A stretch of 64,000 nucleotides of DNA, taken from contig NC_133663.1 of NCBI RefSeq assembly GCF_037893015.1, positions 224,957,564-225,021,563 on the forward strand. The letters run 5' to 3'. The notes under the pieces are model-generated. The model saw only the letters and a program-made list of their open reading frames with translations, did no database searches and had not been told where the DNA came from. Below are positions 47,293-59,930 of the stretch, piece after piece. A program made the position numbers and the translations under genes. How positions within the stretch are numbered: the stretch's first letter is position 1; every line of letters starts with the position of its first letter. Source of the stretch: Macrotis lagotis. Its lineage: Eukaryota; Chordata; Mammalia; Peramelemorphia; Peramelidae.

Positions 47293-49459
47293 TAGACATA
47301 GATACAGACACACACACATTCACACAGCCTTAGAAATATAGAGCCCTGTTTGTGGAAATTCTATAATTTAATTTCATTGTGGTTCACAGACTAGCTTTTA
47401 CACGGACAAAAGCCTTGAATAATAAGGTGATAATCCATAGAGTGATAGTCTATTTTAGAAATCTATTAATCCATTCTGGAGAGACTTCTAGCTTCTCATC
47501 TGCAAAATGAAGGGTCTATTGATATTCCCTAACATGATTCTAAAATAATCTATATTTTAGATGCCAGTCTTAGGGAATTTTCTGCCCAGGGCAAAGACTA
47601 CAAACCATGCCCAGGGTTAGTATAATGAAATAGATCCTTAGTTGAAGGGCTTTGTGGAATAGCCCTCCATTAGTGATCCACCTGAAACCTTCCTATTTTA
47701 AACCACTTTTGCTAATGAGTTACTAAACTTTGGTGTTTCTATACAGATAAAAGATATCAAATGTCAGCACTCTTGGTGGGGAGAGGAACTCCATTGCACT
47801 GCCCTAGCTATAGTTCTTATGGGGACATACATAAAACATGCTTTTGTTATCAAGCAATTCAAGAATATTTTAACAGATTTTTTCTAGATGCCATATCTAT
47901 CATGATTCTCTTGAGGTAGGAAGGGATGAGTAAAGCAAGCAAACATAAAATTTTGGCATCTTCCTTTTATGATAGAATAAAAATGAAGCTCATGCAAATC
48001 ATTTCAAAATGTGTAAAAGTAAAATCATTCTAATCTCTGCACAGAACAAAGGTGACTGAGCATAGAGACTGAAAACATCATTCAAAATTTAGAACCCAAT
48101 CAAAGGTCACCCGTAAACCAGGAGCCCTGGATAAAAAGACTCAGAGATCAATTAGCTTCCTTAAACTTTCAGCATAAATAAGACATTTGGAATTCAAGGT
48201 AGAGTCCATGACCCACTGTCAAATTAATTCCCTTTCTCCAAAGGCTGATTTCCATAACAACCAGAGCTTTGCTTCTGAATTGAACAGCTAGTTCACAAAG
48301 TACCTAAAAGATTCCAATATTATCCAAATGTTGCTAAATTTTATGCAATTGAATGAAATGAAAGCAAGGACATATTTTGGGGGAAGGAGGGCAAATTCAG
48401 TGGATTAGTGGAGTGAGACATTTAGAAAGGAATTAATTTACAAGATTTATTATTATTTTTTTAACTGAGTTACTGAATATGCTTTCCAGTAGGTTCTCTT
48501 CATCTGGATTGTGCTGGGAGCTTTAGGAGGTGCAAGACTCAGAAAAGCAGCTGTTCCTTCTTCAGCAGACTGGGGTTTGTTTATTGCTCAATCTATCACT
48601 GTTGTGTTGCCTGCCTCAGGGAGGTTGGATCTAAGATAGATTGAAAGGTAGTGCCTGTCAATTGAATAAACACAGATGCTTTTTTCCTCCCTCACAGGAA
48701 AAAAAAATTGATTCTTTTTTGTCAAGACATGAGTACTAAATGTGATTATCTCTGGAATCCAGGCATGAACAATTTTAGTGTCTCTCTCCAGTGTAAAAAG
48801 ATGACTCTTGGGAGCCTTGGAGGCTCCAAACTGGAACTCTTAGAAATACTGAGAGGGCTAGCACTATTTAAGAAGGGCTTTATGTCTACTTTGAAACTGT
48901 CCCCAAACTCCAACCTCTTCAAGGGCAAAGAATTTTAGAACCTTAAGGGAATTGTTCAACACACCTGCATCTCATTCTCTGATGACTGGGCAGTCATTCA
49001 TTACTAACTGTTTGTGTCCTGAGGCAGGACAGTCCCATTTATTTGTGACTTCAGTCAGTCAATTAGAATTCATGAAGCACTTATTCTGGGTCAAGTACAA
49101 TTGTCCACTCTTGAAGACATCACTTCTAGTAGATAGATCCAAAAGATATCTAGTTGTATAGGTTGTATCAGTGAGAGATTATCAGGATCCCTCAGTGGCT
49201 GTCTAGTTCCCTTCTTGGGAGCAAGAGGACCAAAGCCAAGCATAGTCTGAAACCTGGTATTATTGAATTTTGGAGTAAAAATGATGCTACTTCATTGATT
49301 CAGGGAACTGAGACACAAACATTTGGATTTTAATGTTCATCAATGTGGTTTCCATTCCAGAAATTTGATATTACTCCCTTTCACATAATTTGTTTTCCAT
49401 TCATATTGTATTACTAGTCATTACTAGACCTTGCTACTTCAGTTCATACATTTTCATAT
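45931..49459. other. Repeat-poor intergenic stretch
   Basis: It holds a MIR piece near 46140-46240 and a (ca)n tract at 47243-47289. Otherwise no SINE, LINE or gene is recognised over about 3.5 kb. Small frames at 48708-48938 and 48952-49161 show no domain. Confidence 0.5.
47243..47289. repeat. (ca)n microsatellite
   Basis: About 45 bases of CA. Confidence 0.97.
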
Positions 49460-49750
49460 ACTCTTGCATCTCAAAAGTTTTTTCCATTTTCATCTTTATC
49501 TCTTGGAATCCTAGTCATCCTTTAAAATCCAAGTTAGTTGTGCCTCTTTGAATTTTCCCCCATTTCCTGGTTGTTCTCTTCCTTTCCAACTCTACTTGTA
49601 CTATCCTTACTATTGTACATGTTGCATCTTTTTAGTAGAAGGTAAGCTTCTTGAGGGAAGGATATTATTTTATTTCTGTCTTTGTATTCTCAGTGCCAAC
49701 ATAGCATTTGGCAGAGTGACTGCATAGTAAATATTAATTGAATTGAATCT
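49460..49750 (+). mobile_element. L2 LINE 3' fragment
   Basis: 'aaggtaagcttcttgaggga' and 'tgtctttgtattctcagtgc' with 'catagtaaatattaattgaa' are the L2 3' end. Confidence 0.7.
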
Positions 49751-49770
49751 GTCCATTTATTTGTCTTTCT

Positions 49771-50190
49771 GAGGGTAACTAGGTAGCAGAGTAGATAGAG
49801 CACCTGTCCCAGAGTCAGAAAGACCTGAGTTCAAATTGGGCCTCAGACACTTAGCAGCTGTGTTTAATTGCACAGTCATGAGTGCTACACTTACTTTTAT
49901 TTATTTAGTTTTTGCAAGACAATGGGGTTAAGTGACTTGTCCAAGGTCACACAGCTATTTATTAAGTGTCTCAGGTCCAATTTGAACCCAGATCCTCCTG
50001 ACTCCAGGGCTGGTGCTCTATCCACTGTGCTACCTAGCTGCCCCTTTTTACAACCACTAGACACGGTTTGCCCCAGTTTTCTCATTTGTAAAGTGAGTTG
50101 GAGAAGGAAATGGCAAACTACTTCAGTGCCATTGCCAAGAAAACCCCAAATATCATCACAAAGAGTTAGACAAGAGTAAAAAGACAACAA
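49771..50190 (+). mobile_element. RTE-tailed SINE split by a younger antisense SINE
   Basis: The head and body occupy 49771-49865. The matching RTE tail ('gagttggagaaggaaatggc', 'attgccaagaaaaccccaaa') is at about 50060-50190. Confidence 0.8.
49893..50044 (-). mobile_element. Marsupial tRNA-derived SINE, antisense, inside another SINE
   Basis: It is a full-length complement from 'tttttgcaagacaatggggt' to 'gctacctagctgcccc'. The target duplication is unclear. Confidence 0.88.
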
Positions 50191-50229
50191 AAAGAAGTGT
50201 CCTTATGATGAAATGATGGGAATGGGTTT

Positions 50230-50430
50230 GCAAACTAGATTTGGGGACCCCAAAATCCTTATTGTCCTTACTACTTCCAAGCCAAGAGACCTTAAGCAAT
50301 TTTCTTCACTTCTCAGAGCCTCAATTTTTTCACCTGTAAAATGAGGCTAATACAACATGCTTTACCTATCTTCAATAGCTATTGTGAAGGAAGTATTTCA
50401 TAAACAGATTATAATTATTCTCAGAGAGCC
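50230..50430 (+). mobile_element. MIR-class SINE
   Basis: 'agagcctcaattttttcacc' with 'tgtaaaatgaggctaataca' and 'attgtgaaggaagtatttc' are in MIR core order. Confidence 0.6.
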
Positions 50431-51280
50431 CTGTTTCTCAGTATCAATGATTGTTCCATGTAATCAAAGTGTCTGTCAAATCAATTTACTTTCTTAATAT
50501 TTTCCCATGAACATGGCAAGTTATCAAGGTGGAAGCAAAAATTTGTCCTTTTTCACAAAATAAGTTTTTCAAAAATAAACTCAAAATTTCTTTAAAATGC
50601 TACTGTAAAAAAAACTCAACAAGCACTTTGTAAGGGTCTCCAAATTCAGTATTGAAAATCCTCTTTATAAAAGAGAAGAAGCCAATGAAAGGTATCACAT
50701 AACAACCAAAGTAAAATAAACAAGTGCAAAATCACAAAAAAGGTAGAATATTTGTGTTGCAGGAGACCTTAGAGATCATCAATTTCAACCCCCTCATTTT
50801 GCAGATAAAGACACTGAGTATAAAGGAAGTAAAATGACTTCATCAAGATTACCAGAAAGCTAGTAGCAAAACTTCCTTCAAAACCCTGCAGTAGTCATCA
50901 AGAGTGTTGTAGCTCATCTATTCATTGTTGAATAGATCTATTTTTGTTTTTTGAATTACTGATTGATTTAGCACTTTTGATTTCTGATCTTTCTGATTAA
51001 AAAACTGCTATTTAGAAGTGAGAATTGACCTAATATCCTCTTCATAAAGTACAGATTGTTAGTCCAACCTTTTCTTAAAAGGTCTCCTTAAATGTCCTTT
51101 GCATTTGAGAAAGCAAAGGTTCTGAATCAATTGAATGATCTAGTCAATTATAAACTAATATAGATTTTAAGAAATCACCAGGACTTATGGCAGCAACCCT
51201 AAGTTTTGAAGGATACTTGACAGAGATATGTGAGCTCTATTATCACAAATGGCCATTGCAGCAAAAGACTGGAAGATTGT
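50431..51280. other. Mostly unannotated stretch
   Basis: An old SINE-like piece ('ttagagatcatcaatttcaa') is at about 50765-50890. No gene is seen. Confidence 0.45.
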
Positions 51281-51297
51281 CAACATAACCCATTCTT

Positions 51298-51436
51298 TTT
51301 CTTTTAGGTTTTTTTTGCAAGGCAAACGGGGTTAAATGGCTTGCCCAAGGCCACACAGCTAGGTAATTATTAAATGTCTGAGACTGGATTTGAACCCAGG
51401 TACTACTGACTCCAAGGCTGGTGCCACCTAGCTGCC
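51298..51436 (-). mobile_element. Marsupial tRNA-derived SINE, antisense, with head deletion
   Basis: The perfect 17-bp target duplication caacataacccattctt is at 51281-51297 and 51437-51453. About 14 bases of the A-box region, present in the other copies, are missing. Confidence 0.95.
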
Positions 51437-51453
51437 CAACATAACCCATTCTT

Positions 51454-52050
51454 AAGAAGAGTTCCAAAGGAGCCCCTGAAACCAATGGACTTTGTCAGAG
51501 TTGACTCTGTGGGCCATGTTTGACAATAAGATTCCAAACCAGCTGCTATTTGCTGAGCTGAATTGAAACAATTGCAAGCTGTGATACAGCTGTGATCCTC
51601 ACAGACTACAGAAGCAAACAGATGAGCTTGGAATGCACCAATCAGAAATAAAAATGCTCATATTTATTTATTCATTCATTCTACATTCATTCATTCTTTC
51701 ATTCCATAAATATTGCCTTGAACAACTATTCTTCAGACCATGTTAATTTTTTCTCTTTCCTACAACTTACTAATAATTTTTGAAAACATTAACTCCTATC
51801 TCAAATCTAGGGAAAACAAGTTTCTTGATTGGGCTTGATTGGGCTTCAAGAAAGAAGACCCAATCATGCTACATTTTTAAGCCATACTTTCTTGAAAGGA
51901 TAATGAACATCATGAGTGACATGACCTCAGAAAACAAAGGATAGGATGTGTTCAGGTACATGTGCAGAATAGATTAGCCCATTTGTAAATTGACAGAAGG
52001 AGATCACCTAGGTGCAAAGGAAAGTTTGATTTGTAGCTCACAATCAATTA
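51454..52050. other. Unannotated intergenic stretch
   Basis: It has a short direct repeat ttgattgggc (twice) and a small hairpin near 51826-51866. No gene is seen. Confidence 0.5.
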
Positions 52051-52054
52051 AATC

Positions 52055-53345
52055 AATTTTATAAGCCTCCTTTTATTCAATTTTTTAAAGTGACAAAAAT
52101 ATTTTATTTTCTATTTACCTGTAAAGATTGTTTTCAGAATTTTTATGTTACATACTTCCCCTCCCTCTTTCCCATCTCCTCTCCCAAAGATGGTAAGCAA
52201 ACTGATATTATTTAAATATGTGTAATCATATAAACACAGTTCCACATTAGACATGCTGTGAAAGAAAAAAAAACAGAATAGGGAAAAGCCACCAAAAAAC
52301 ACCAAAAAAAAAGGTAAAAATAGTGCTTTGATATTCATTCTTTCTTTGGATATAAATAGCATTTTCTATTATGAATCTTATGAAATTGTCTTGGATCATT
52401 GTATTGCTGAGAAGAACTAAGTTTATCATAGCTGATCATTGCACAATGTTGTTGTTATATATAAAATGTTCTCCTAGTTTTGCTCATTTCACTCAATAAT
52501 TAGTTCATGTAAATCTTTCCAGATTTTTGTGAAATCTCCCTGCTCATTATTTCTGATAGCACAATAGTATTCCATTACATTCATATACCACAACTTATTC
52601 ATTAATTCCCCAATTGATGGACATTGTCTCTATTTCCAATTCTTTACCATCACAAAAGAATTGCAATAAATATTTTTGTATATGTAGGTCAATTTCCTCT
52701 TTCTAAGATCTCTTTGGTATATTGCCGAATCAAAGGATATGCAGTTTGATTGATCTTTGGGCATAGCTCCAAAATTGTTATCCAGAATGATTGGATCAGT
52801 TCATAACAATGCAATAGTGTCTCAATTTTTCCATATCTCCAACTTTTATCATTTTCCCTTTATGTCATATTAGCAAATGTGGTAGGTGTGAGATGGTAAC
52901 TCAGAGTTGTTTTCATTTGTATTTCTCTAATCAATAGTGATTTAGAGCATTTTTTCAATAATGATTTAAAGCATTTTTCCCTCTAATTATAGATATCTTT
53001 AATTTATTCACCTGAAAACTGCCAGTTCATATCCTTTGACCATTTATCAATTGGGGAATGACTTGTATTCTTAGAAATTTGGCTTAGCTCTCTATATATT
53101 TGGGAAATGAGACCTTTATCAAAAATACTTCCTGTAAAATTACTTCTTTCTGTTTTCCTTCTCATCTTGGCTGCATTGTTTTTTGTTTTCAATGCAAAAC
53201 TTTTTTTTAATTTAATGTAATCAAAATTGTACATTTTGCATTTTATAATGCTCTCTACCTCTTGTTTGGTCATAAATTCTTCCATTTTCATAGATTTGAC
53301 AGTTAAACTATTGCTTTTCCTCCTAATTTGCTTATGGTATCAACT
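52055..53345 (-). mobile_element. L1 3' part, antisense, with open ORF2 C-terminus
   Basis: It runs from the 3' end (T/C-rich at 52150-52190) through the 3' region into ORF2 and is truncated at about 53345. It is among the less decayed L1 pieces here. Confidence 0.85.
53004..53291 (-). pseudogene. L1 ORF2 C-terminal remnant
   Basis: It is open for 95 codons. EEFMTKQEVESIIKC, FDKGLISQIYREL and IDKWSKDMNWQFS match the C-terminal part of L1 ORF2p after the RT. The endonuclease and RT are absent, so it has no activity of its own. Confidence 0.85.
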
Positions 53346-54014
53346 TTTAGGTTGACAAATGAATTTAAAAAAAATTCTATGAACTTGTCACTTTGCAAAT
53401 AGAATTTTTTCTACATGTGGGTTAAAGTTTTCTTCAAGAGGCAAAGAAAAATATTAGTGTTTGCCATTAAACAAACCTGAAAAGCATGCTTTAACTTTTT
53501 CATACAGATTCTAGAAAAAATTCATGCTCTTGAAGTGTAACAAGTGTTTTCTATACTCTTTAGAAGGAAAAAGTAGGTGAACTACTTTCAACACATTTTT
53601 AATCAAATTTACTTAAATTAATTATTAATTGCCTTTATGAGGCAGCTATAAAAACCCACCCACCCTCCCTCAATTCCCAAACACCACTTTTTACATTTAA
53701 AAATTTACAGTTTAAATACTATATTAAACACACACATATTTAGCTCTAGGAAATAGGTAAAAGTTTTAAGTGTTTCCTCTTTTTCTGATGACAAGCTGAT
53801 GATTTCTTATCAATAGATCTTATCTATTTTGGCAACCAAATGAAAGAGACTACCTTCAAGTTAGAATTTAATCTTATGAAACTATGTATTCACAAATACA
53901 CAAGGGAGAGAACATGAACAGTTAATTCTGAATTGCCTGCTTTACTTGTGGACTTACTTAGTAAACAAGTATTTATTAAGCTCCTTAAGGAAACAAAACT
54001 GTGCCTACCTTGGA
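53346..54014. other. Intergenic stretch downstream of GRPR
   Basis: It is AT-rich and repeat-poor, and may include distal 3' UTR if a later polyadenylation site is used. Confidence 0.4.
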
Positions 54015-54539
54015 AAATAAATGTTCAGCAATTTTTATTGCCTCATTTTGTCTGAATTTCTAATTTGAGAAGATCCCTCAGCTTGAACACTAAAACATTA
54101 TTCAGATTCATGTCAAACATACTTTGGCTCACAAATAGGTGCTCCTCATTGAGGATAATAGACGTTTTCCTGAAAAAATAAATCAAATTACATTTTATAT
54201 GAATCATTTCCTACCAAGAGTAAATATTTGATGAACAATAATTTCTTTTTAGTTTTTGGTTTGGAAAATGGAATAGTCATCCTAAGGCGGCTTATGCCTC
54301 AAACTAAGTCCTCCATTCATATTTCTGGGTCAATCATGTAGAAAATACGAACACAATGAGGTCATCTCTTAAATACCCTTGTTCCCAGTTCATTTCTGAC
54401 AAAACCAACTTCTCAAGGGTTTCAGGTGCTCTCTGCACTGAGATTGGAGGGTAAGGGATGAGAGGAGCTAAAGACCCTACTGGATGAGGCTGAATTAGAG
54501 CCCACGAGCCCGCCTAAGGCCACCTTTCCTGCTGCAACC
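54015..54539 (-). other. GRPR: GRPR 3' untranslated region (extent inferred)
   Basis: This is the sequence immediately downstream of the GRPR stop codon on the minus strand. It carries no recognised interspersed repeat and is more AT-rich than the exon. The end is inferred from the first AATAAA about 500 bases after the stop, so the boundary is approximate. Transcript data would settle it. Confidence 0.5.
54034..54039 (-). terminator. Candidate GRPR polyadenylation signal AATAAA
   Basis: A canonical AATAAA on the minus strand lies about 500 bases after the GRPR stop. A second one is at 53982-53987. Such hexamers are common in AT-rich DNA, so this is only a candidate. Confidence 0.35.
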
Positions 54540-54932
54540 CTACACATAACCCTCATGGCAGACGTGGTTGCCATTGATGAGGCTGAAGGTGGCCACAGAC
54601 TGGTTGGTGCTCTTGAGGGAGGTCATGCACGTGGTGCTCCTGCCGGTACTCTGAGACCTCCTGAGCAGGCCCGGCCGGCAGCAGGAGAACTGGGAGTTGA
54701 ATTGTTTCCTGAAACTCTTGCTCAGCAGGTAGAGGGCAAAGGGGTTCACGCAGGAGTTGGCGAAGGCCAGCAGCCGGGCGCAGATGCTGGAGATGAAGTG
54801 GAGCATGGAGATGTCCACCTCCGAGTAGTGGTAGGAGCGGTACAGGTAGATGACGTGGTTGGGCAGCCAGCAGACCGCGAAGAGAGCCACGAACACCAGC
54901 ACGGTCTTGGCCAGCCGCTTTCGGGATTCCAT
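54540..54932 (-). CDS. GRPR: GRPR coding exon 3 (TM6, TM7, C-terminal tail) with stop codon
   Basis: This is the last coding exon of GRPR: 130 codons from [10 protein letters not shown] to HEGYV and a TAG at 54540-54542. The Met is not a start codon; it follows the acceptor ccttcag directly and is in phase 0 with exon 2. TM6 is about residues 9-31 with the CWLP motif (21-24). TM7 is about 43-70 with NPFALY (63-68), the bombesin-receptor form of NPxxY. The Cys pair at 84-85 is the likely palmitoylation site. The tail segments [15 protein letters not shown] and [10 protein letters not shown] are diagnostic for GRPR against NMBR and BRS3. The exon is GC-rich, unlike its AT-rich surroundings and exon 2. 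It is intact. Confidence 0.96.
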   Translation of the reverse strand: MESRKRLAKTVLVFVALFAVCWLPNHVIYLYRSYHYSEVDISMLHFISSICARLLAFANSCVNPFALYLLSKSFRKQFNSQFSCCRPGLLRRSQSTGRSTTCMTSLKSTNQSVATFSLINGNHVCHEGYV

Positions 54933-55349
54933 CTGAAGGGACCAAGGACAGAAAGATTGGCAGAAGCCCCTGGATTGAAATGCCATCAGCTGAGCCCGAA
55001 AACGCCTGAAGGGAAGCTTAAAACAAAGCTGATTACAAGGCTTAAGTCTCATTTACAACAAGGACCCTTGAGGACTATATTGGCTCTACTCTTTTGTGGC
55101 TCCTCACTCCCCACCTAGTATTCATTTCTTGTAAGCCTGACCATTCTGCTATATTGCCTGGTCATATGGAAACCGACCCAGGATTCTATGTCTGTCTTTC
55201 TGTTTCCCTGACAAGGACCACATTACAGCATAGCAGGATTTGCAATGGAAGTAGGATAATCCACCCTTTCCACTGTCTTGTTCCTTGGTTACAAGCCCAC
55301 CTGGTAAGGAAGGGAGTATCAGTAGAGTCAATCAATGCCTTACATTAAA

Positions 55350-55920
55350 GGATCCAGATATTTGGGAAAAGGGACTTTGGAGGTCATCTAATCCAACTTC
55401 CTATTCCCCTATTTTGATGAGGGAGAGACCTGAAGAGGTTAAGCAATTTGGCCGATGTACACAGTTAATTTACAGAGAGCACTAACTTAAAAACACTTTA
55501 GCATACTTTCCACTGAACCATGTTGCCACCTCTGAGACAGGTACCTCAGGAGGATAGGTGGTACAGTGGATAGAGTGCCAGAACTAGGTTCTGATCAAAT
55601 CATAGATGATAAGAGCAAAGAGAAGGTAATTTTGGATGGTGGGACATAGGTAAGGATATATCTATTTGACACACCACAATGGGGAGCTGTTTGTGGGCAC
55701 CCCAGGGGAGGTGGGATTCGGTGATATGGAAGTACAGTAGCTTCAGTGCCAATTGTGTGGGAAATGATCTATTTCATGCCTTTTTTGTCCATTGAAAAAT
55801 AGACTCACAAAGGGAATTGTGACACAGTGGATAGAGAGCTGGTCCTAGAGCTAGAGAGACCTTGGTTCAAGTCTCACCTCTGATACATACTGCCTATATG
55901 ACCTACACAAATAATATAAA
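55350..55920 (+). repeat. Old SINE remnants in GRPR intron 2
   Basis: 'actttggaggtcatctaatc' (about 55374-55393), 'aggtggtacagtggatagag' (55556-55575) and 'gacacagtggatagagagct' with 'cttggttcaagtctcacc' (55820-55880) are partial SINE pieces. Confidence 0.6.
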
Positions 55921-56304
55921 CATACAACTCCATAAGTCTATTTTTAAGCCACAGAGTTGTCAACTTGATTTTACAGAGGGAAGTTTCACATTTGAGAGTT
56001 TCCTAGACCAGAGAAATCACAGATCTAGTTCCTATTGATGAAGCATATTGTGTTGCTTTTGTTATGATAAATTTTCCAAATAATAAACTATTTGGTATTT
56101 GAACTCTCCCTTTGGGTTGGGTAAGGCTCCCTGGAACCCTGTGGTTATACCTTTTACCATACAATTTATTTGTAATCCATTGTACCCACATTTCACAAGC
56201 ATAGTTTTCAGAAGTATGAAAACCTTTGAACATAATGTTAAATTCAGTGAATGACTTGGAGTTTTACATAAAAGGTCTTGCATCAAGTTGACAGTGATAG
56301 CAAA

Positions 56305-56305
56305 A

Positions 56306-56369
<64 letters not shown>

Positions 56370-56370
56370 A
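56305..56370. repeat. (aaag)n microsatellite
   Basis: About 66 bases of near-perfect tetramer in GRPR intron 2. Confidence 0.98.
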
Positions 56371-56499
56371 ATCAAATCCATTGTAGTGACTGTAAGGAAA
56401 TAGAACTAGCATTAAGTTTTTAATAGAATGATGAATAAATGCATTCTGCCACTATCAATAATGCTATCAATATGCAATATGCTATCAATAAATTATAAT

Positions 56500-56830
56500 A
56501 ATGATCATGCTCTTTGAGCCAATGATATCATTACAAGGACCAGAATACTATTAAAAGAAACAAAAAATACAAGCTATATAGAAATATTTATAGTAGCTTT
56601 ATTAATTAAATACAAAAGATAGTAATATATTTAGGAATTGGGAAATAGTTGGATAAACTGCAGCCTATCAATAAAACACAATATCACTGCACCATAAAAA
56701 AGACAAATAAAATAATAGAGAAAATATGGGAAAAACTTATATGAAGTGATTCAGAATGAAGAATGCAAAATCAGAATTATAGCCCACTCTGACTATAAAA
56801 AAATCAACAATAAAATTTGATTTTATAGAA
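56500..56830 (+). mobile_element. Old L1 3' fragment, sense
   Basis: 'agaaatatttatagtagctt', 'aggaattgggaaatagttgg' and 'acttatatgaagtgattcag' follow L1 3' order. Confidence 0.6.
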
Positions 56831-57764
56831 GAAAAAGAGTGGAAAAAAACAGAAAAAATATCATTTTTCTAAATTGTATATATATACTTTTAGCAAATTG
56901 TAAACAATTTGAATTTTAAAAAATTTGATATGTGGTTTTCTCATTTGTTTAATGATTGCTTATAATACAAAAGTTTGAAACAATTTAAATAAAGGATACA
57001 TCTCAATGAGCAGTTTCTCCTGACCCTACAGATAGATTTCTGTTTTATGAAATGACTTGACTCTTTTTTGGAGGGACCTAGTCTAAAAGTCATGCCCAAA
57101 TACTTATGTGAATCTACTTTTCCCATTTTTGGGGCAGCTAACAATTGAGTTCCCTCCTCTAGGTTTATAGGTATCTTCAAACCACATTCAAGCCCCATGC
57201 TAAAATAGATAGAGGCCTTCTATCCAAGCCAAGTCACTAGTTTGTTGCATTTATAATTCTTTAATTCAAAACCTTATTTTGGGAGGAGGGAATGTAGATA
57301 AAGGGAAGTCTAATATTTTAGAAACTTCAACTAAATTCTCTCTCACTTCAGCTCCTTTCCTTAATCTGAAATAAAAGGCAAGGTTCAAGCAGTTTCTCCT
57401 TTACAGGTGATGGTATTAAAATTGATCAAATAAAATAGAAGATGATAGTAAACATTTAAGAAAGAGATATTATTCATTAGATTAACTCTTGGCACTCCTC
57501 TCAATCAAATGACTTTCTCTAGACTGACAAGATCAGTTTCTAAAATTTGCTCATACTGAATTGTAGCTGAGAGGGTTCTGCATGGTGAAGGGGCAAAAAT
57601 TCCATATCTTTGATTTTGTCCTTTATTTCCAGGGCTGCTCTGAAGGAATTGGATCAGCACATGGGTAAATGGAAATGGAAGAGATATCTTGAATCCCCCC
57701 CCCCCCCTTTTGGCTATCACTTGTTAATTAGACATATAAATACACTAACTTAAAATACATTAGT

Positions 57765-57960
57765 GGCAGCTTGGTTAATGTATAGAGAGTCAGACTTGGA
57801 ATTTAGGAAAAATAAGTTCAAATCCTATTTCTTATATATACCGACTGTGTAATCAGGAGAAAGTTAATTTCTCAGTGTTCTAGGTAACACTCTATGACAT
57901 TACAGAGGAGGTACTGACCTGCATTTGGAGAACAAATTTCCTCATAAGGAGGTAACAGGG
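57765..57960 (+). mobile_element. Diverged SINE in GRPR intron 2
   Basis: 'gtggcagcttggttaatgta', 'aagttcaaatcctatttctt' and 'aggtactgacctgcatttgg' are in the order of a marsupial SINE with a long tail. Confidence 0.6.
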
Positions 57961-58388
57961 TTGGAGGGGAGACTCAGATTTCCTATGGTATGGACTTTTT
58001 TGGAGGTCCATGAAGTAGAAACATTATAGTAATACTAAGATGTTTTAATTTCTAATATAGTAAATATTGATAGTTAAAGCCTACATAAAAAGTTCTTTAG
58101 GGTCAGTGATACTTGGAAAGAGGGTAAAGGAGTCCTGAAACCAAAAAAGTTTGAGAACAGTTGCCCTACATAGATGAAATCTCATATTTGGACCAAAATA
58201 CACCCCAAAACCCCCTCAAAAGTACCCTATATAAAAAAACCACCTCAAAAATACACTAAAAGTCAAACACTATTGTTGTGTGGTGTATGTTATCCTCCAA
58301 GATCTGAAGAGATGGCTATCTTATATGACTTCAAAATATGATTTCATGAAAATTGATTTGAGCAATATAATTCCTTTGCTTCTTTTCT

Positions 58389-58563
58389 AGTGATAGAACA
58401 GTTAAGGAAATGGATATTCCTCCCTAAGTGGAACTTTCAGAGGAACATTTCATTGAGTTCTCCCCTCCAAACCTATCACTTCCATAACCTTACAGCAAAT
58501 TGAATGTTGTAGTGTGTAGTCTCCAATTGAACAAAATCTTTACCAAAATGGTGTATATTTTCT
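58389..58563 (+). repeat. Local duplicate, copy 1 (intron 2)
   Basis: It matches 59283-59456 at roughly four of five positions over about 175 bases. Shared blocks include aaggaaat, ctttcagagga, catttcattgagt, ccataacctt and acagcaaattgaat. Confidence 0.8.
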
Positions 58564-59282
58564 TTTCTGTCTGAAACATCCACATCTTGGCTATAAAATA
58601 AGGGAGTAAGGAGAAAAGCACTCATCACCAGGATCTCCATTTTGCAGTTTCTAATCAGGCTTAAAATACAGGACTTTTCTTTCTTTAGCTTGGTATATGT
58701 TGCAGCGAATGGGGGAAGAGACATGAATGAAAGTGAAAAGATGATGTGAATAATTTCCAGGCTTTTATCTCTTAGAAAAGAGTTATACACAACAAGTTAG
58801 ATTATTGTTCTACCCTGAAGGAACAGTGACCAGTCTGAGACAAGAGTGTAGCCTCCTTTGTAGTGAGGGTTGTGTCTTTTAGTCCATGATCCAAAGGTGG
58901 GGGGAAGGAAAAAGGAGATATTAGGAGACAGTTCATCTTATTGCCTCCCTTACATGGTTATTTTTTACTTCATAGCATCATAGATATAAAGTTAGAGGGG
59001 ATGGTAGAAGTTATCTAGTTCAACTTCATTCTACAAATGGGGAAACTAAGATTAAGCTACTCCCTATTAATCCCTCACCCCCCCCACCGAGGTGCTGGTC
59101 CTTCTTGAACACACTCCAATTTAGAATTAGGATGAAACAGGGACCTAAGCTACTCCTGAAAGCCAGGATATGAACCTTAAGTGCTTTGACTCCAAATTTA
59201 GCATTCGTTCCAAGAGGACTAAATGACCTAGGAAGTGAATGGATGTGTATGCTAAGCTAATTAGAACAAAAGTTTTGTTTTT

Positions 59283-59456
59283 AATGGTAGAACAATGAAG
59301 GAAATCGATATTTCTCCCTGAGGAGACCTTTCAGAGGACCATTTCATTGAGTCTCCCCTCCAACTGTTACCTCCATAACCTTGACAGCAAATTGAATAAT
59401 GTAGGGTGAAGCCACCGACTGAATCAACTCTTTACTGAAATGATATATATTCTAAA
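59283..59456 (+). repeat. Local duplicate, copy 2 (intron 2)
   Basis: It is the partner of 58389-58563, in the same orientation, about 895 bases away. A second similar pair lies at 59091-59149 and 60028-60085. Confidence 0.8.
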
Positions 59457-59529
59457 GGTTAAAAAAAAACCTCTCAATTGGAACTTAAGAAGAGCTGAGG
59501 TCGAGTCTCAGCTCTGATACATATCAGAG

Positions 59530-59930
59530 AATCAACAATTTAGAAATTATTGCTGTTCATGCTTCATTTTTAAAGGGGACCAATGACATCATGAGATGAT
59601 GGATTAACTTGCACATGAATTAGATTTAAGGCAGAGGTGCACAAAGTTGTCCATCATATTCTCTGTTTCAGACTCATGAAAATTCAGTGGCAATTCAAAA
59701 GTCTATAACTGGTGATGGCCTGGGATGCAGTAAATGACTTTGGCCTCTTAAATGCCTTACCAAACTCTCAGCACTCCTTCATGGCTGTTGGAACAAATTG
59801 TCCTGATCTGCCCACTGAAGCAAGCTTTACATGCTTGAGGTAGATATCCACCTAAGTCACTGAAGGGTCTGAGGCATGTTGGTTACCCTCAACCTGGCTT
59901 AGTCCATCTGCCAAAATGATTTTTTGGGTT
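59530..59930 (+). mobile_element. MAR4-type repeat in GRPR intron 2
   Basis: 'ggggaccaatgacatcatga', 'gatggcctgggatgcagtaa' and 'gactttggcctcttaaatgc' match the marsupial repeat also seen in part at 9284-9450. Confidence 0.6.

Noticed and set aside
54553..54945. Second minus-strand frame over GRPR exon 3
   Set aside because: It is a shifted frame of the same exon. The frame with TM6, TM7 and the GRPR tail is clearly the real one.
54933..55052. GRPR exon 3 extended upstream to the Met at 55052
   Set aside because: Those codons lie upstream of a good acceptor and do not resemble intracellular loop 3. They are intron.
54555..55118. Plus-strand open frame of 187 codons
   Set aside because: It is antisense to GRPR exon 3 and is open only because that exon is GC-rich. 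It has no known domain and runs into the intron.
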